8,623 bases of DNA, from contig CP070627.1 of the NCBI GenBank assembly GCA_020355945.1, forward strand, positions 1,241,461-1,250,083, in the 5' to 3' direction. Position 1 is the first letter of the stretch; each line of letters opens with the position of its first letter. Shown one piece after another: positions 1 to 5,502 of the stretch. The stretch comes from Candidatus Aminicenantota bacterium. GTDB taxonomy: Bacteria > Acidobacteriota > Aminicenantia > UBA2199. The notes below the pieces were generated by a model that worked only from the letters and a program-made list of their open reading frames with translations, ran no database searches and was not told the DNA's origin. The position numbers were made by a program, and so were the translations under genes.

Positions 1-27
1 GACCTCCCAAAACTTTTTATTAAAGGC

Positions 28-56
28 TTGACATTTTTATGGTAATCCAATATCAT
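28..56 (+). promoter_or_regulatory. sigma70-type promoter for dut
   Basis: A perfect -35 TTGACA (28-33) is followed by a 17-bp spacer and a -10 TATCAT (51-56, five of six matches to TATAAT). A start site near 63 would give a leader of about 57 nt before the dUTPase start. The -35 lies at the edge of a segment that recurs at 4863-4890, where the -35 is lost. Confidence 0.75.
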
Positions 57-70
57 AAATCGCACTTGAT

Positions 71-106
71 ATTTGTCCGTGTTTGTCCGTGTTCGTCCGT
101 GGCTAA
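71..106 (+). repeat. 10-mer tandem repeat in the dut leader
   Basis: Three 10-nt units (71-80, 81-90, 91-100) share the core GTCCGT: ATTTGTCCGT, GTTTGTCCGT and GTTCGTCCGT. They are followed by GGCTAA. The ending resembles other short intergenic pieces of this window that end in GTGGCTAA (about 5005-5012 and 5095-5102), so it looks like a member of a degenerate dispersed repeat family. It lies between the promoter and the ribosome binding site, inside the predicted untranslated leader. Confidence 0.6.
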
Positions 107-119
107 AACAGGAGTAAAA

Positions 120-551
120 ATGATGCAGTTAAAAATAAAGTTAATTGACAGGAAAGCCATCTTACCGCGGTATGCGCATCCCGGTGATGCCGGGTTGGAT
201 TTATTTTCAGTGGAGCGAAAAGAAATACCTCCCGGGGAGAGTACACTCATCAGGACCGGCATCGTGATTGAACTGCCGGAAAATACCGAAGCCCAGATCA
301 GGCCCAGGAGCGGATTGGCTTTAAATCACCAGGTAACACTCTTGAATACACCGGGAACCATTGATTACGGGTACCGCGGGGAAATCAAGGTGATTATGAT
401 CAATCACGGGAAAAAGACCTTTATTGTTGAGCAAGGCATGAAAATTGCCCAGATGGTAATCAAACCGGTGTTAACTGTGGAGGTGGTCCAGGTGGAGGAA
501 CTGTCGGAAACCCGGAGAGGAGAAGGCGGGTTCGGTTCCACGGGTTTATAA
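120..551 (+). CDS. dut: dUTP diphosphatase (trimeric dUTPase)
   Basis: This 143-aa protein hydrolyses dUTP to dUMP and diphosphate, keeping uracil out of DNA and supplying dUMP for thymidylate synthesis; it is cytosolic. All five motifs of the homotrimeric family are visible in order: [11 protein letters not shown] (I), PRSGLAL (II), [14 protein letters not shown] with the catalytic Asp (III), [11 protein letters not shown] (IV) and the C-terminal glycine-rich [10 protein letters not shown] (V). Length is normal for the family and nothing is broken. The frame stays open back to 39, but those extra 27 codons only read through the promoter and a 10-mer repeat. AGGAG at 110-114 sits just before ATG 120, and a second ATG at 123 is also possible. 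It appears to be a single-gene unit, separated from the following genes by a long repeat-rich spacer. Confidence 0.97.
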   Translation: MMQLKIKLIDRKAILPRYAHPGDAGLDLFSVERKEIPPGESTLIRTGIVIELPENTEAQIRPRSGLALNHQVTLLNTPGTIDYGYRGEIKVIMINHGKKTFIVEQGMKIAQMVIKPVLTVEVVQVEELSETRRGEGGFGSTGL

Positions 552-593
552 GGAAAAGACCTGGTTATCTCGATATTTCATTTCTATTGCCCT

Positions 594-640
594 GTCATTG
601 GTCATTGGTGAGTGGTGAGTGGTGAGTGGTGAGTGGTGAT
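594..640 (+). repeat. heptanucleotide tandem array (GTGAGTG)
   Basis: Two perfect GTCATTG units (594-607) run directly into four perfect GTGAGTG units (608-635) and a partial GTGATTT. The same heptad appears on the opposite strand at 8486-8513 as CACCACT. It is a short tandem repeat array with no spacer structure and no coding potential. Confidence 0.9.
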
Positions 641-711
641 TTAAAATATTTCCTATTCAAAATGTCTTACAAATCCGTAAGGAGAAAGTGCTGTTTGTAG
701 TTTTGGACATT

Positions 712-757
712 GGAATTTGGAATTTGTTTGGGATTTGGGATTTGTAATTTGGAATTT
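712..757 (+). repeat. degenerate heptad array (GGAATTT-like)
   Basis: Two GGAATTT units (712-725) are followed by a 4-nt phase shift and then GGGATTT, GGGATTT, GTAATTT and GGAATTT (730-757). The 7-nt period is the same as in the arrays at 594-640, 8486-8513 and 8526-8560, although the unit sequences differ. Confidence 0.8.
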
Positions 758-777
758 TTAATAGATCGGGAGTACCA

Positions 778-815
778 CTTCGCGTTTCTTCATGTTTCAC
801 CGTATCTTCGCGGCT
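778..815 (-). repeat. dispersed repeat, partial copy C
   Basis: The reverse complement of this 38-nt segment matches 8308-8345 at 32 of 38 positions without gaps, and all six differences are transitions. It is the left part of the longer repeat at 5025-5102 and 8306-8391. Confidence 0.75.
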
Positions 816-840
816 GAATAACCGTCACCCTGTAACCGTG

Positions 841-920
841 TAAATGTGTACACATTTATAAAAGTGTACATCTCGAACTCCGTGTTAATTCAGTATTTTT
901 CTAAAAAAGTGTAAACTTTT
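841..920. promoter_or_regulatory. operator-like palindrome and two related half-sites
   Basis: Positions 841-858 (TAAATGTGTACACATTTA) are a perfect 18-bp palindrome. A second element, AAAAGTGTACA, lies at 860-870. A third at 905-920 (AAAAGTGTAAACTTTT) has inverted 6-bp arms around GTAA. The shared core is AAAWGTGTAMA. Three related sites within 80 bp upstream of the sigma-factor operon suggest binding of a dimeric regulator, but which one cannot be told from the sequence. Confidence 0.5.
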
Positions 921-955
921 ATCAATGAGAATGAAAAATCCGAAAAATGATGATA

Positions 956-986
956 TTTTTTAAAAAATGAAAAAATCACCGTCTAA
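956..986 (+). promoter_or_regulatory. ECF-like promoter candidate of the sigma operon
   Basis: A T6A6T tract (956-968) is followed by 10 nt and CCGTCTAA (979-986), 21 nt before the ATG at 1008. The same arrangement, with an 11-nt gap, stands before the peptide gene at 5134-5164. CGTC is the usual -10 core for many ECF sigma factors, but there is no canonical AAC-type -35 box, so the sigma class is inferred. Confidence 0.5.
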
Positions 987-1007
987 TGACATAGAGTGAG
1001 GACAAAA

Positions 1008-1166
1008 ATGATAAACGTGATGAACCGTAAACAGATATTCGGAACTTCATATAATTACTTTAAAGGGAACAAGGGGGCTCGCCCCCTTGTCCAATATTCC
1101 ATCATTCCAATCAACTGTGAGCGAAGCGAACCAGGTTCCCAAAGGGGCGGTATTTTGGTAGAATGA
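1008..1166 (+). CDS. possible 52-aa leader ORF before the sigma factor
   Basis: ATG 1008 has a well-spaced GAGG (998-1001) and follows the promoter-like module directly, so it would be the first ORF of the transcript. It reads 52 codons to TGA 1164-1166 and is in the same frame as the sigma gene, whose ATG is four codons after the stop. No signal peptide or known motif is seen. Part of the ORF crosses a GC-rich hairpin (1069-1090), and its opening bases resemble the edge of the dispersed repeat at 8366-8387. It may therefore be a non-functional reading through repeats, a leader peptide that couples translation to the sigma gene, or the remains of an N-terminal part. Confidence 0.3.
   Translation: MINVMNRKQIFGTSYNYFKGNKGARPLVQYSIIPINCERSEPGSQRGGILVE
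1069..1090. repeat. GC-rich perfect hairpin
   Basis: ACAAGGGGG (1069-1077) pairs perfectly with CCCCCTTGT (1082-1090) around a 4-nt CTCG loop. No T-run follows on the + strand, so it is not a standard intrinsic terminator. It lies in the leader of the sigma-factor gene. Confidence 0.7.
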
Positions 1167-1174
1167 TGGGGAAT
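1096..1174 (+). promoter_or_regulatory. long-range hairpin covering the sigma gene's RBS
   Basis: CCATCATTC (1099-1107) is perfectly complementary to GAATGATGG (1161-1169). The pairing extends to ATT/AAT across a 2-nt bulge. The right arm contains the TGA of the small upstream ORF and part of the GGGGA that serves as ribosome binding site for ATG 1179. Translation of the small ORF could open the stem. Function is inferred; only the pairing is seen. Confidence 0.4.
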
Positions 1175-1178
1175 CGCC

Positions 1179-1931
1179 ATGAATGATAAAACCTTTCGCT
1201 TGAGCAAAGACCAGGCCGAAAAAATCTTTAAAGACAACCTCAAGCAAATAAAGAAAACCATAAAAAAGAAGATCCACATATATGACCCGTTGGACTTTAA
1301 AACAGCTTACAGCGAATTCATTAAATGGGCTCAAGATGACGATTTCAAAGTTATAAAAGAAGTTCCGGGAGATTGTACCTTTGAAACTTATCTTGATGAT
1401 CTGATAAAGGGTTTTTTGATTGAAAAGACATACTTTCATTTTCTATTCGAAGAGGAGGATTTGATCATCAGGTTTGTCAAGGATATTTCTAAGAAAAATG
1501 GAATTCCTCCGAATCCAGGGCCGGAAATCTCTGTTTTCGTTAGAGAGAAATTAGAAGACAAAAACAAACTGGCAGCCATTAAAAAAAGCTTTAGAGAGGG
1601 AAGCAAACTGAAAACTTATTTTTATACCATGACCAGGAATGCGGTAATGGATTATGAACGCAAATACAATGTAAAAGTAGAGTGGCAAGACTCGATTGAT
1701 ATGGATAAATTTAAATCGGCTGCGCCCTCACCGCATATTAAACTGGAAGAAAAAGAAATAAAAGAACGAGTGGAAAAGCTGGGCCATCAAGAGAAGGTTG
1801 CACTTAAAATGTATTATTATGAAAACATTACCAACTTCAACGCCATGGCCAGGACATTAAAAACCACTCGTCATAAAGCAAAGAAAATACTGGAAAATGC
1901 CGTTGATAAGGTGTTGAAAGGAAGAGTATAA
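1179..1931 (+). CDS. divergent ECF-like RNA polymerase sigma factor
   Basis: A 250-aa cytosolic protein. Residues about 115-165 look like sigma region 2, with SKLKTYFYTMTRNAVMDYERK matching the family pattern of S-x-L-x-T-[YW]-[LF]-x-x-[IM]-x-R-N-x-x-x-D-x-x-R. Residues about 190-248 look like region 4, with a helix-turn-helix NFNAMARTLKTTRHKAKKIL preceded by the usual length-counting helix. At 250 aa it is longer than a typical ECF factor (about 170-200 aa). The extra N-terminal part (about 50-85, DDDFKVIKEV then FETYL) looks like a second, degenerate region 2. The start ATG 1179 has GGGGA upstream. The next genuine gene encodes a zinc-type anti-sigma factor, which supports the call. The region 2/region 4 assignment is by eye and the protein is divergent. 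Confidence 0.75.
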   Translation: MNDKTFRLSKDQAEKIFKDNLKQIKKTIKKKIHIYDPLDFKTAYSEFIKWAQDDDFKVIKEVPGDCTFETYLDDLIKGFLIEKTYFHFLFEEEDLIIRFVKDISKKNGIPPNPGPEISVFVREKLEDKNKLAAIKKSFREGSKLKTYFYTMTRNAVMDYERKYNVKVEWQDSIDMDKFKSAAPSPHIKLEEKEIKERVEKLGHQEKVALKMYYYENITNFNAMARTLKTTRHKAKKILENAVDKVLKGRV

Positions 1932-1990
1932 TGAAATTTTTTAAGAATATAACCATTAAGCGTCCCATAAAGATGCAAAAAAGGAGATAA
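1931..1990 (+). CDS. possible 19-codon coupling ORF
   Basis: ATG 1931 overlaps the sigma gene stop as TAATG, has AAGGAAG just upstream, and reads 19 codons to TAA 1988-1990, ending 2 nt before the anti-sigma ATG. The peptide is lysine/arginine-rich with no recognisable motif. It could couple translation between the two genes or be chance. Confidence 0.2.
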   Translation: MKFFKNITIKRPIKMQKRR

Positions 1991-1992
1991 CC

Positions 1993-2856
1993 ATGAAACA
2001 CTTTGAAGCCGAAGAAATAGCCAGGTTTGCCGAAGGCAAAGTAAAGGATTCGGAACAGGAGACCTTCATCAGGCACCTGGCCGAATGTGGGGAATGTTTT
2101 AAAGCTTATACCGATACATTAAAGTTTATCGAGGAAGAATATAAAAAAAGGTTCACGTTGAAATTTCCCAACCTTGAAAAGATAAAAATTGCCCTTCACT
2201 GCTTTTGGCAGGACATGCGCACGCTGGTTAGAAACAGGAGACCTGTACTGGTGCCGGTATTTGCCGCATTGATCATCGTTTTGTTAATCGTGCCATTTTC
2301 TCTAAAAACACTTCATGAAAAAAGAATACAAACCGCCAAAATTCAACAAATTGGCATGGATTACAAAAATACTGGTGCTCACGGTTTTGCCCCCTCCCGG
2401 GATAAACCGACTGCTGCTCTTCGCACAGGAATTTTTGTGGAAGACCTTACCCTGGTGGTTAACGCCGGGGGTAATGAAGAATTGAAAACGAAAATCACCA
2501 ATAGCCTGAGCAGCCAATTGAAAATATTTACCGGCGAAGAGAACCCCCTGCTGAGAGAACTGGTAGATATTGAAAAGAAGAATTTGCCAGGGATTGTGCA
2601 GCAAATCCCAAATCTGTTCGGGCACCGGTCACTGGCCGAACTCTTTCGGTTTGGCCGTTTCACAGCGCACAGCCTTCTCCTCACCTTTGAAAAGAAATTA
2701 CCGCCGCAAAGTGATATCGAGAAATATCTAGCCATCGCCCGGAAACACGACTTACCCCAGGGAGTTCTTAAGAACCTGGAAAAGCTAAAAGCCAATAAAG
2801 GTGTGGAGCCAGGCAAAAAATCCTGCATCGCCATTAAAGACATAATCCTGGAATAA
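1993..2856 (+). CDS. membrane-anchored zinc-type anti-sigma factor
   Basis: A 287-aa protein with the layout of ECF anti-sigma factors. The cytosolic N-terminus carries the zinc-associated motif H28-x3-C32-x2-C35 (HLAECGEC). A single hydrophobic span at about 84-104 is preceded by RNRR. A C-terminal part of about 180 residues would be outside the membrane and has no recognised fold. ZAS-family proteins hold their cognate sigma factor at the membrane until a signal, often proteolysis, releases it. AGGAGA stands just before ATG 1993. The gene follows the sigma gene by 61 nt, consistent with one operon. The anti-sigma role is inferred from the motif, membrane span and position. The C-terminal domain could be the sensor. 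Confidence 0.8.
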   Translation: MKHFEAEEIARFAEGKVKDSEQETFIRHLAECGECFKAYTDTLKFIEEEYKKRFTLKFPNLEKIKIALHCFWQDMRTLVRNRRPVLVPVFAALIIVLLIVPFSLKTLHEKRIQTAKIQQIGMDYKNTGAHGFAPSRDKPTAALRTGIFVEDLTLVVNAGGNEELKTKITNSLSSQLKIFTGEENPLLRELVDIEKKNLPGIVQQIPNLFGHRSLAELFRFGRFTAHSLLLTFEKKLPPQSDIEKYLAIARKHDLPQGVLKNLEKLKANKGVEPGKKSCIAIKDIILE

Positions 2857-2893
2857 GATAATGTCAAAAATTTATGAAAAAAAAAGAAAAACT

Positions 2894-2965
2894 GCCCACG
2901 AATTAACACGAATTATCGCGAATAAAAAGAAAAAAACTTCGTGTAAATTCGTGTAATTCGTGGGC
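2894..2965. repeat. imperfect inverted repeat (long hairpin)
   Basis: The left arm 2894-2914 (GCCCACGAATTAACACGAAT plus one T) is the inverse of the right arm 2946-2965 except for a one-base bulge. Each arm is built from degenerate units of about 11 nt with core CGAATTA/TAATTCG. The stem is about 20 bp and encloses 31 nt. It lies between the anti-sigma gene and the peptidase gene, 5 nt before the latter's AGGAG. There is no T-run, so it is not a clear terminator. Confidence 0.8.
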
Positions 2966-2983
2966 TGAAAAAGGAGACATAAA

Positions 2984-4789
2984 ATGAAAAAAGCACTCAT
3001 TTTTTTCCTAATTTTGACGGCCCTATACAACCTTTACGGGGATAGGGAGGACAAAAATTACATCGAGTGGTGGATTGAAAACTACGGCGACTATGCCAAA
3101 ACAGAAGGAAAAAATGATCCCCGGGTGATCTGGGCCTTCGAGGTTTTTGAAGAGGTGAAGAATGCAGCAGATAAAATAGCAAATCGTCCCCCCCGGTTAT
3201 TTATTATCAAAACCAGGTTTGGGCCATATGCCCTGTCGCTGCCCGACGGCGGTATTATTCTCAAACCTGAAACCCTTGATATCTGTTACGAAAGTGCAGA
3301 CCGTGCAAAGGGAGACCAATGCCTGGCTTTCATCCTGGGACACGAACTGGCCCACCTGGCCAACAAAGATTTTATCCACATGGAGGCTTCCCAGGCTTTG
3401 CAAGAGTTTGTGAAGGAAGAAGCACGGGAAAAATTAGAAAATGATTTTAAATTGCCTGAAAACAGGACAAAAGAGTTATTGGCAGACCAACAAGGAGTGC
3501 TATATGCAACCATGGCCGGTTATGATATGGGCGAACTTTTCCGGGAAAAGAATGATTTCTTCACCTATTGGGCAAACCACACCGGCACCGAGAAATCTGA
3601 CGATGTTGACCCCAGCCATCCATCACTGGAAAACCGGCGGGTATCTGTCGAGGTACAACTAAAGAAAATAGTCAATCAATTGGAATTGTTTAGGGCCGGG
3701 GTCCTGCTCTACCAGGTGGGAAACTATCGGGACGCAGCACACGCATTCCGTGAATTTGCAAAGGTCTACCCGGCCAGGGAAGTATTCAACAATATCGGTG
3801 CTTGTTATTTCAGTTTAGCACAGAGGCTCCTTCATCTTCGGTTCAGTGAGGACTATTACCGGTTCAAGCTCTCCACCACCATCGCCTACGAAACCACCGC
3901 CGAAAAAATGCAGCCCCGGGGGGAAGGGAATTATTTAAAAGACAAAGAGATATCCAGGTACATTTCCAAAGCAGAAGAATATTTCAGGCTGGCAGCCAGC
4001 CGGGACCAACATGACCGGGCCTGCCGCTGCAACCTGGCAGCCGCTTTAATATTAAAAAAAGAGTATAACAGGGCAATGGCAGAATGCGATTTCATATTAA
4101 AAAAAGAATCCCAGGATGCCAAAGCCCTGAACAACAAAGCTATCGCCTTTTATTTTTACGGCAAAGAAGAAGACCTGGAAACCACACAAAAAGCCATGAA
4201 CCTGCTGCAAAAAGCCCATCAAATCAACCCGGAAAATGTTGAAGTTCTCTATAACCTGGCCGCCCTCAAAGAGGAAAGGGGACGGTTGGCCGGGGCAAAA
4301 CACTATTGGGAAAAGTATTTAAAACTTCCCATCAATCCCGTGGACAACTTTTACAAATATGTATACAAAAAATTCTGGGGAAAAACATTCCAGGCACCAG
4401 TAAAGCAAGTACAACTGCCTACCATACCAACCGGGATCTGTTTAGGAGACAATTTCTCCCTCATCGAGAAAAAATGGGGGAAAAAGAACACAAGAAAGTA
4501 TAAATTGGGGATGGAAGAAAACAGCGACAGTAAAAACTGGTACCTCGATTTGCAAGTGCTATTCAAAGATAATGTACGGCTGATAATCCAGGATGGAATG
4601 ATTGAATTGGTAGAAAAGGAATTCCCCGGAAATGAAGGTATAAAAGAAATGTTACAAGAATTCGGCCCGCCGCAGAAAATTGTCAACCATACCAGCGGCA
4701 GTTTTTATGTCTATAAAGATCAGGGCTTTTCCGTCAAAGAGATCAAAGGTAAAGTTTGTTCCCACATCTGGTTTGAAAAAGGTTTTTAA
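2984..4789 (+). CDS. exported M48-type zinc metallopeptidase with TPR repeats
   Basis: A 601-aa protein. Residues 1-18 form a signal peptide (MKK, then a hydrophobic run, no lipobox cysteine), so it should act in the periplasm or outside. The peptidase domain (about 20-230) has the zinc motif HELAH (H120, E121, H124), a candidate third ligand E164 in ELLAD with D168, and a later HPSLENRR typical of M48. Residues about 233-450 carry TPR-like helices, the clearest around 345-450. The C-terminal 115 or so residues are unrecognised. M48 enzymes with TPRs (BepA-like) act in envelope protein quality control, which is the closest known comparison. AGGAG precedes ATG 2984. It lies 127 nt after the anti-sigma gene and could be part of the same regulon, or could act on the anti-sigma factor; both are inferences. 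Confidence 0.88.
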   Translation: MKKALIFFLILTALYNLYGDREDKNYIEWWIENYGDYAKTEGKNDPRVIWAFEVFEEVKNAADKIANRPPRLFIIKTRFGPYALSLPDGGIILKPETLDICYESADRAKGDQCLAFILGHELAHLANKDFIHMEASQALQEFVKEEAREKLENDFKLPENRTKELLADQQGVLYATMAGYDMGELFREKNDFFTYWANHTGTEKSDDVDPSHPSLENRRVSVEVQLKKIVNQLELFRAGVLLYQVGNYRDAAHAFREFAKVYPAREVFNNIGACYFSLAQRLLHLRFSEDYYRFKLSTTIAYETTAEKMQPRGEGNYLKDKEISRYISKAEEYFRLAASRDQHDRACRCNLAAALILKKEYNRAMAECDFILKKESQDAKALNNKAIAFYFYGKEEDLETTQKAMNLLQKAHQINPENVEVLYNLAALKEERGRLAGAKHYWEKYLKLPINPVDNFYKYVYKKFWGKTFQAPVKQVQLPTIPTGICLGDNFSLIEKKWGKKNTRKYKLGMEENSDSKNWYLDLQVLFKDNVRLIIQDGMIELVEKEFPGNEGIKEMLQEFGPPQKIVNHTSGSFYVYKDQGFSVKEIKGKVCSHIWFEKGF

Positions 4790-4862
4790 TGCCTTCGGCT
4801 CCGTGAAACATAGGGGGCGCTTTTTGAAAAAACTGCCCCCGTGACACATCTGCCCCCCCGCA

Positions 4863-4890
4863 AAAACTTTTCATTAAAGGCTCTCCATTT
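4863..4890 (+). repeat. second copy of the dut-promoter segment
   Basis: Matches 9-36 at 24 of 28 positions without gaps. Three of the four differences hit the -35 box (TTGACA becomes TCTCCA), so this copy is unlikely to be the same promoter. Confidence 0.65.
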
Positions 4891-5024
4891 CTGCTTAATT
4901 GCTGTTGACAGTCGTTCATGATACGAAACCATGAAGGCTGAGCCCTTCGCCCGGAGACGATGAAATTAAAATCCTCTCTGTGACCTCAGCGGTCACGTGT
5001 CCTCTGTGGCTAAATCTTTGGGGC

Positions 5025-5102
5025 CTTTTATCATGGCTATCATGTTCATCGGCGTTTATCAGCGGTCTTTCTTCGAATCCCTTTGTGTAACTTCGTGGCT
5101 AA
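5025..5102 (-). repeat. dispersed repeat, copy A
   Basis: The reverse complement matches 8306-8391. One ungapped block of 57 positions has 49 identities, and the flanking TTAGCCACGAAG is identical; copy A lacks 8 nt present in copy B. Together with copy B it forms a pair in opposite orientation on either side of the peptide and regulator genes. Confidence 0.85.
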
Positions 5103-5133
5103 TTTTTTAGTTATTTTCATAAAAAATAAAAAA

Positions 5134-5164
5134 TTTTTAAAAAATCAAGGTCTCCTCCGTCTAA
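5134..5164 (+). promoter_or_regulatory. ECF-like promoter candidate of the peptide gene
   Basis: T5A6T (5134-5145), 11 nt, then CCGTCTAA (5157-5164), 31 nt before ATG 5196. It repeats the arrangement at 956-986 before the sigma-factor operon. No consensus sigma70 -10 is seen at this place. This would put the peptide gene under the control of the nearby sigma factor, an inference from the shared module. Confidence 0.5.
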
Positions 5165-5195
5165 GAAGTATGAGAAAGATAAAAAGGAGGAAACA

Positions 5196-5351
5196 ATGAA
5201 AGAAAAAAAAGAAAAAAAATTACGTTTGAACAAGATCACGATCCAGGACTTTGATTCGGTCCTGGATGGTGATCAACAAAACGCAATCAAAGGCGGTTCC
5301 GACATCCAGACAGCAGGAACCACCGACATTCCTGTCATTTGCAAACCCTGA
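5196..5351 (+). CDS. GG-leader natural-product (lanthipeptide-like) precursor peptide
   Basis: A 51-aa peptide with a strong GGAGG (5186-5190) 5 nt before ATG. The lysine-rich start and the pattern LRLNKITIQDF ... AIKGG fit the leader class seen in Bacteroidota-type class I lanthipeptide and related GG precursors (K-L-x-L-N-K-x-T-I, acidic middle, x-K-G-G). Cleavage after G33-G34, typically by a C39 peptidase-transporter, would leave the 17-residue core SDIQTAGTTDIPVICKP. This has one Ser, three Thr and one Cys (C49), enough for at most one (methyl)lanthionine ring. No modification enzyme or transporter is in the window, so it is an orphan here. The gene has its own promoter-like module and terminator. 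The core could also be handled by another enzyme class, so the product type is uncertain. Confidence 0.8.
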   Translation: MKEKKEKKLRLNKITIQDFDSVLDGDQQNAIKGGSDIQTAGTTDIPVICKP

Positions 5352-5373
5352 TAAGGATTAACTGGAAATTATC

Positions 5374-5430
5374 AAGGGCCGGGTCCCAAAGGTTAAAGTT
5401 AAATAACCAGGACCCGGCCCTTTCTTTTTT
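5374..5430 (+). terminator. strong intrinsic terminator after the peptide gene
   Basis: AAGGGCCGGGTCC (5374-5386) pairs perfectly with GGACCCGGCCCTT (5410-5422), followed by TTTCTTTTTT (5421-5430). A second inner stem GGTTA/TAACC (5391-5395 and 5404-5408) sits within the loop. It separates the peptide transcript from the regulator gene. Confidence 0.93.
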
Positions 5431-5446
5431 AGGGAGAAAAAAAGGA

Positions 5447-5475
5447 TTGAAAAATTACGTCATTTGGGTTATCAT
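5447..5475 (+). promoter_or_regulatory. sigma70-type promoter of the regulator gene
   Basis: TTGAAA (5447-5452), 17 bp, TATCAT (5470-5475), the same -10 as in the dut promoter. Transcription would begin near 5482, about 20 nt before ATG 5503. This makes the upstream in-frame TTG at 5464 an unlikely start, because it lies inside the promoter spacer. Confidence 0.7.
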
Positions 5476-5502
5476 TCTATATCCAGGAGAAATAAGGTAG
5501 AA

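Larger units (their letters stand above)
552..1007. other. repeat-rich intergenic region, no gene seen
   Basis: About 455 bp with no convincing ORF on either strand. In order it holds a GTCATTG/GTGAGTG heptad array, a GGAATTT-like heptad array, a partial copy of the dispersed repeat also seen at 8306-8391, an 18-bp palindrome with two related half-sites, and a promoter-like module. No clear intrinsic terminator for dut is visible. Confidence 0.7.
4790..5133. other. repeat-rich spacer, no gene seen
   Basis: No supportable ORF. It contains a hairpin at 4813-4840 (GGGGGC/GCCCCC around an AT-rich inner stem), a second copy (4863-4890) of the segment that carries the dut -35 region, a small perfect hairpin at 4980-4996 (GTGACC, TCAGC loop, GGTCAC), and dispersed repeat copy A (5025-5102). 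Confidence 0.65.

Noticed and set aside
39..119. Upstream extension of the dUTPase reading frame
   Set aside because: It reads through the promoter and 10-mer repeat; the family begins near the MMQLK start, which has a proper RBS.
594..760. CRISPR-like repeat region
   Set aside because: The units are 7 nt and contiguous, with no spacers of constant length.
1047..2909. Minus-strand ORFs over the sigma, anti-sigma and peptidase genes
   Set aside because: They are shadows of genes with clear domain content on the + strand and show no family motifs.
4813..4840. Terminator after the peptidase gene
   Set aside because: The GGGGGC/GCCCCC stem is real, but it is followed by GTGACACATC and not by a T-run, so intrinsic termination is doubtful.
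4905..4910. Second TTGACA as a promoter
   Set aside because: There is no acceptable -10 hexamer at 16-18 bp, and no gene follows closely.
5464..5502. TTG start for the propeller regulator
   Set aside because: It lies between the -35 and -10 of the regulator's own promoter and would put 13 polar residues before the signal peptide.
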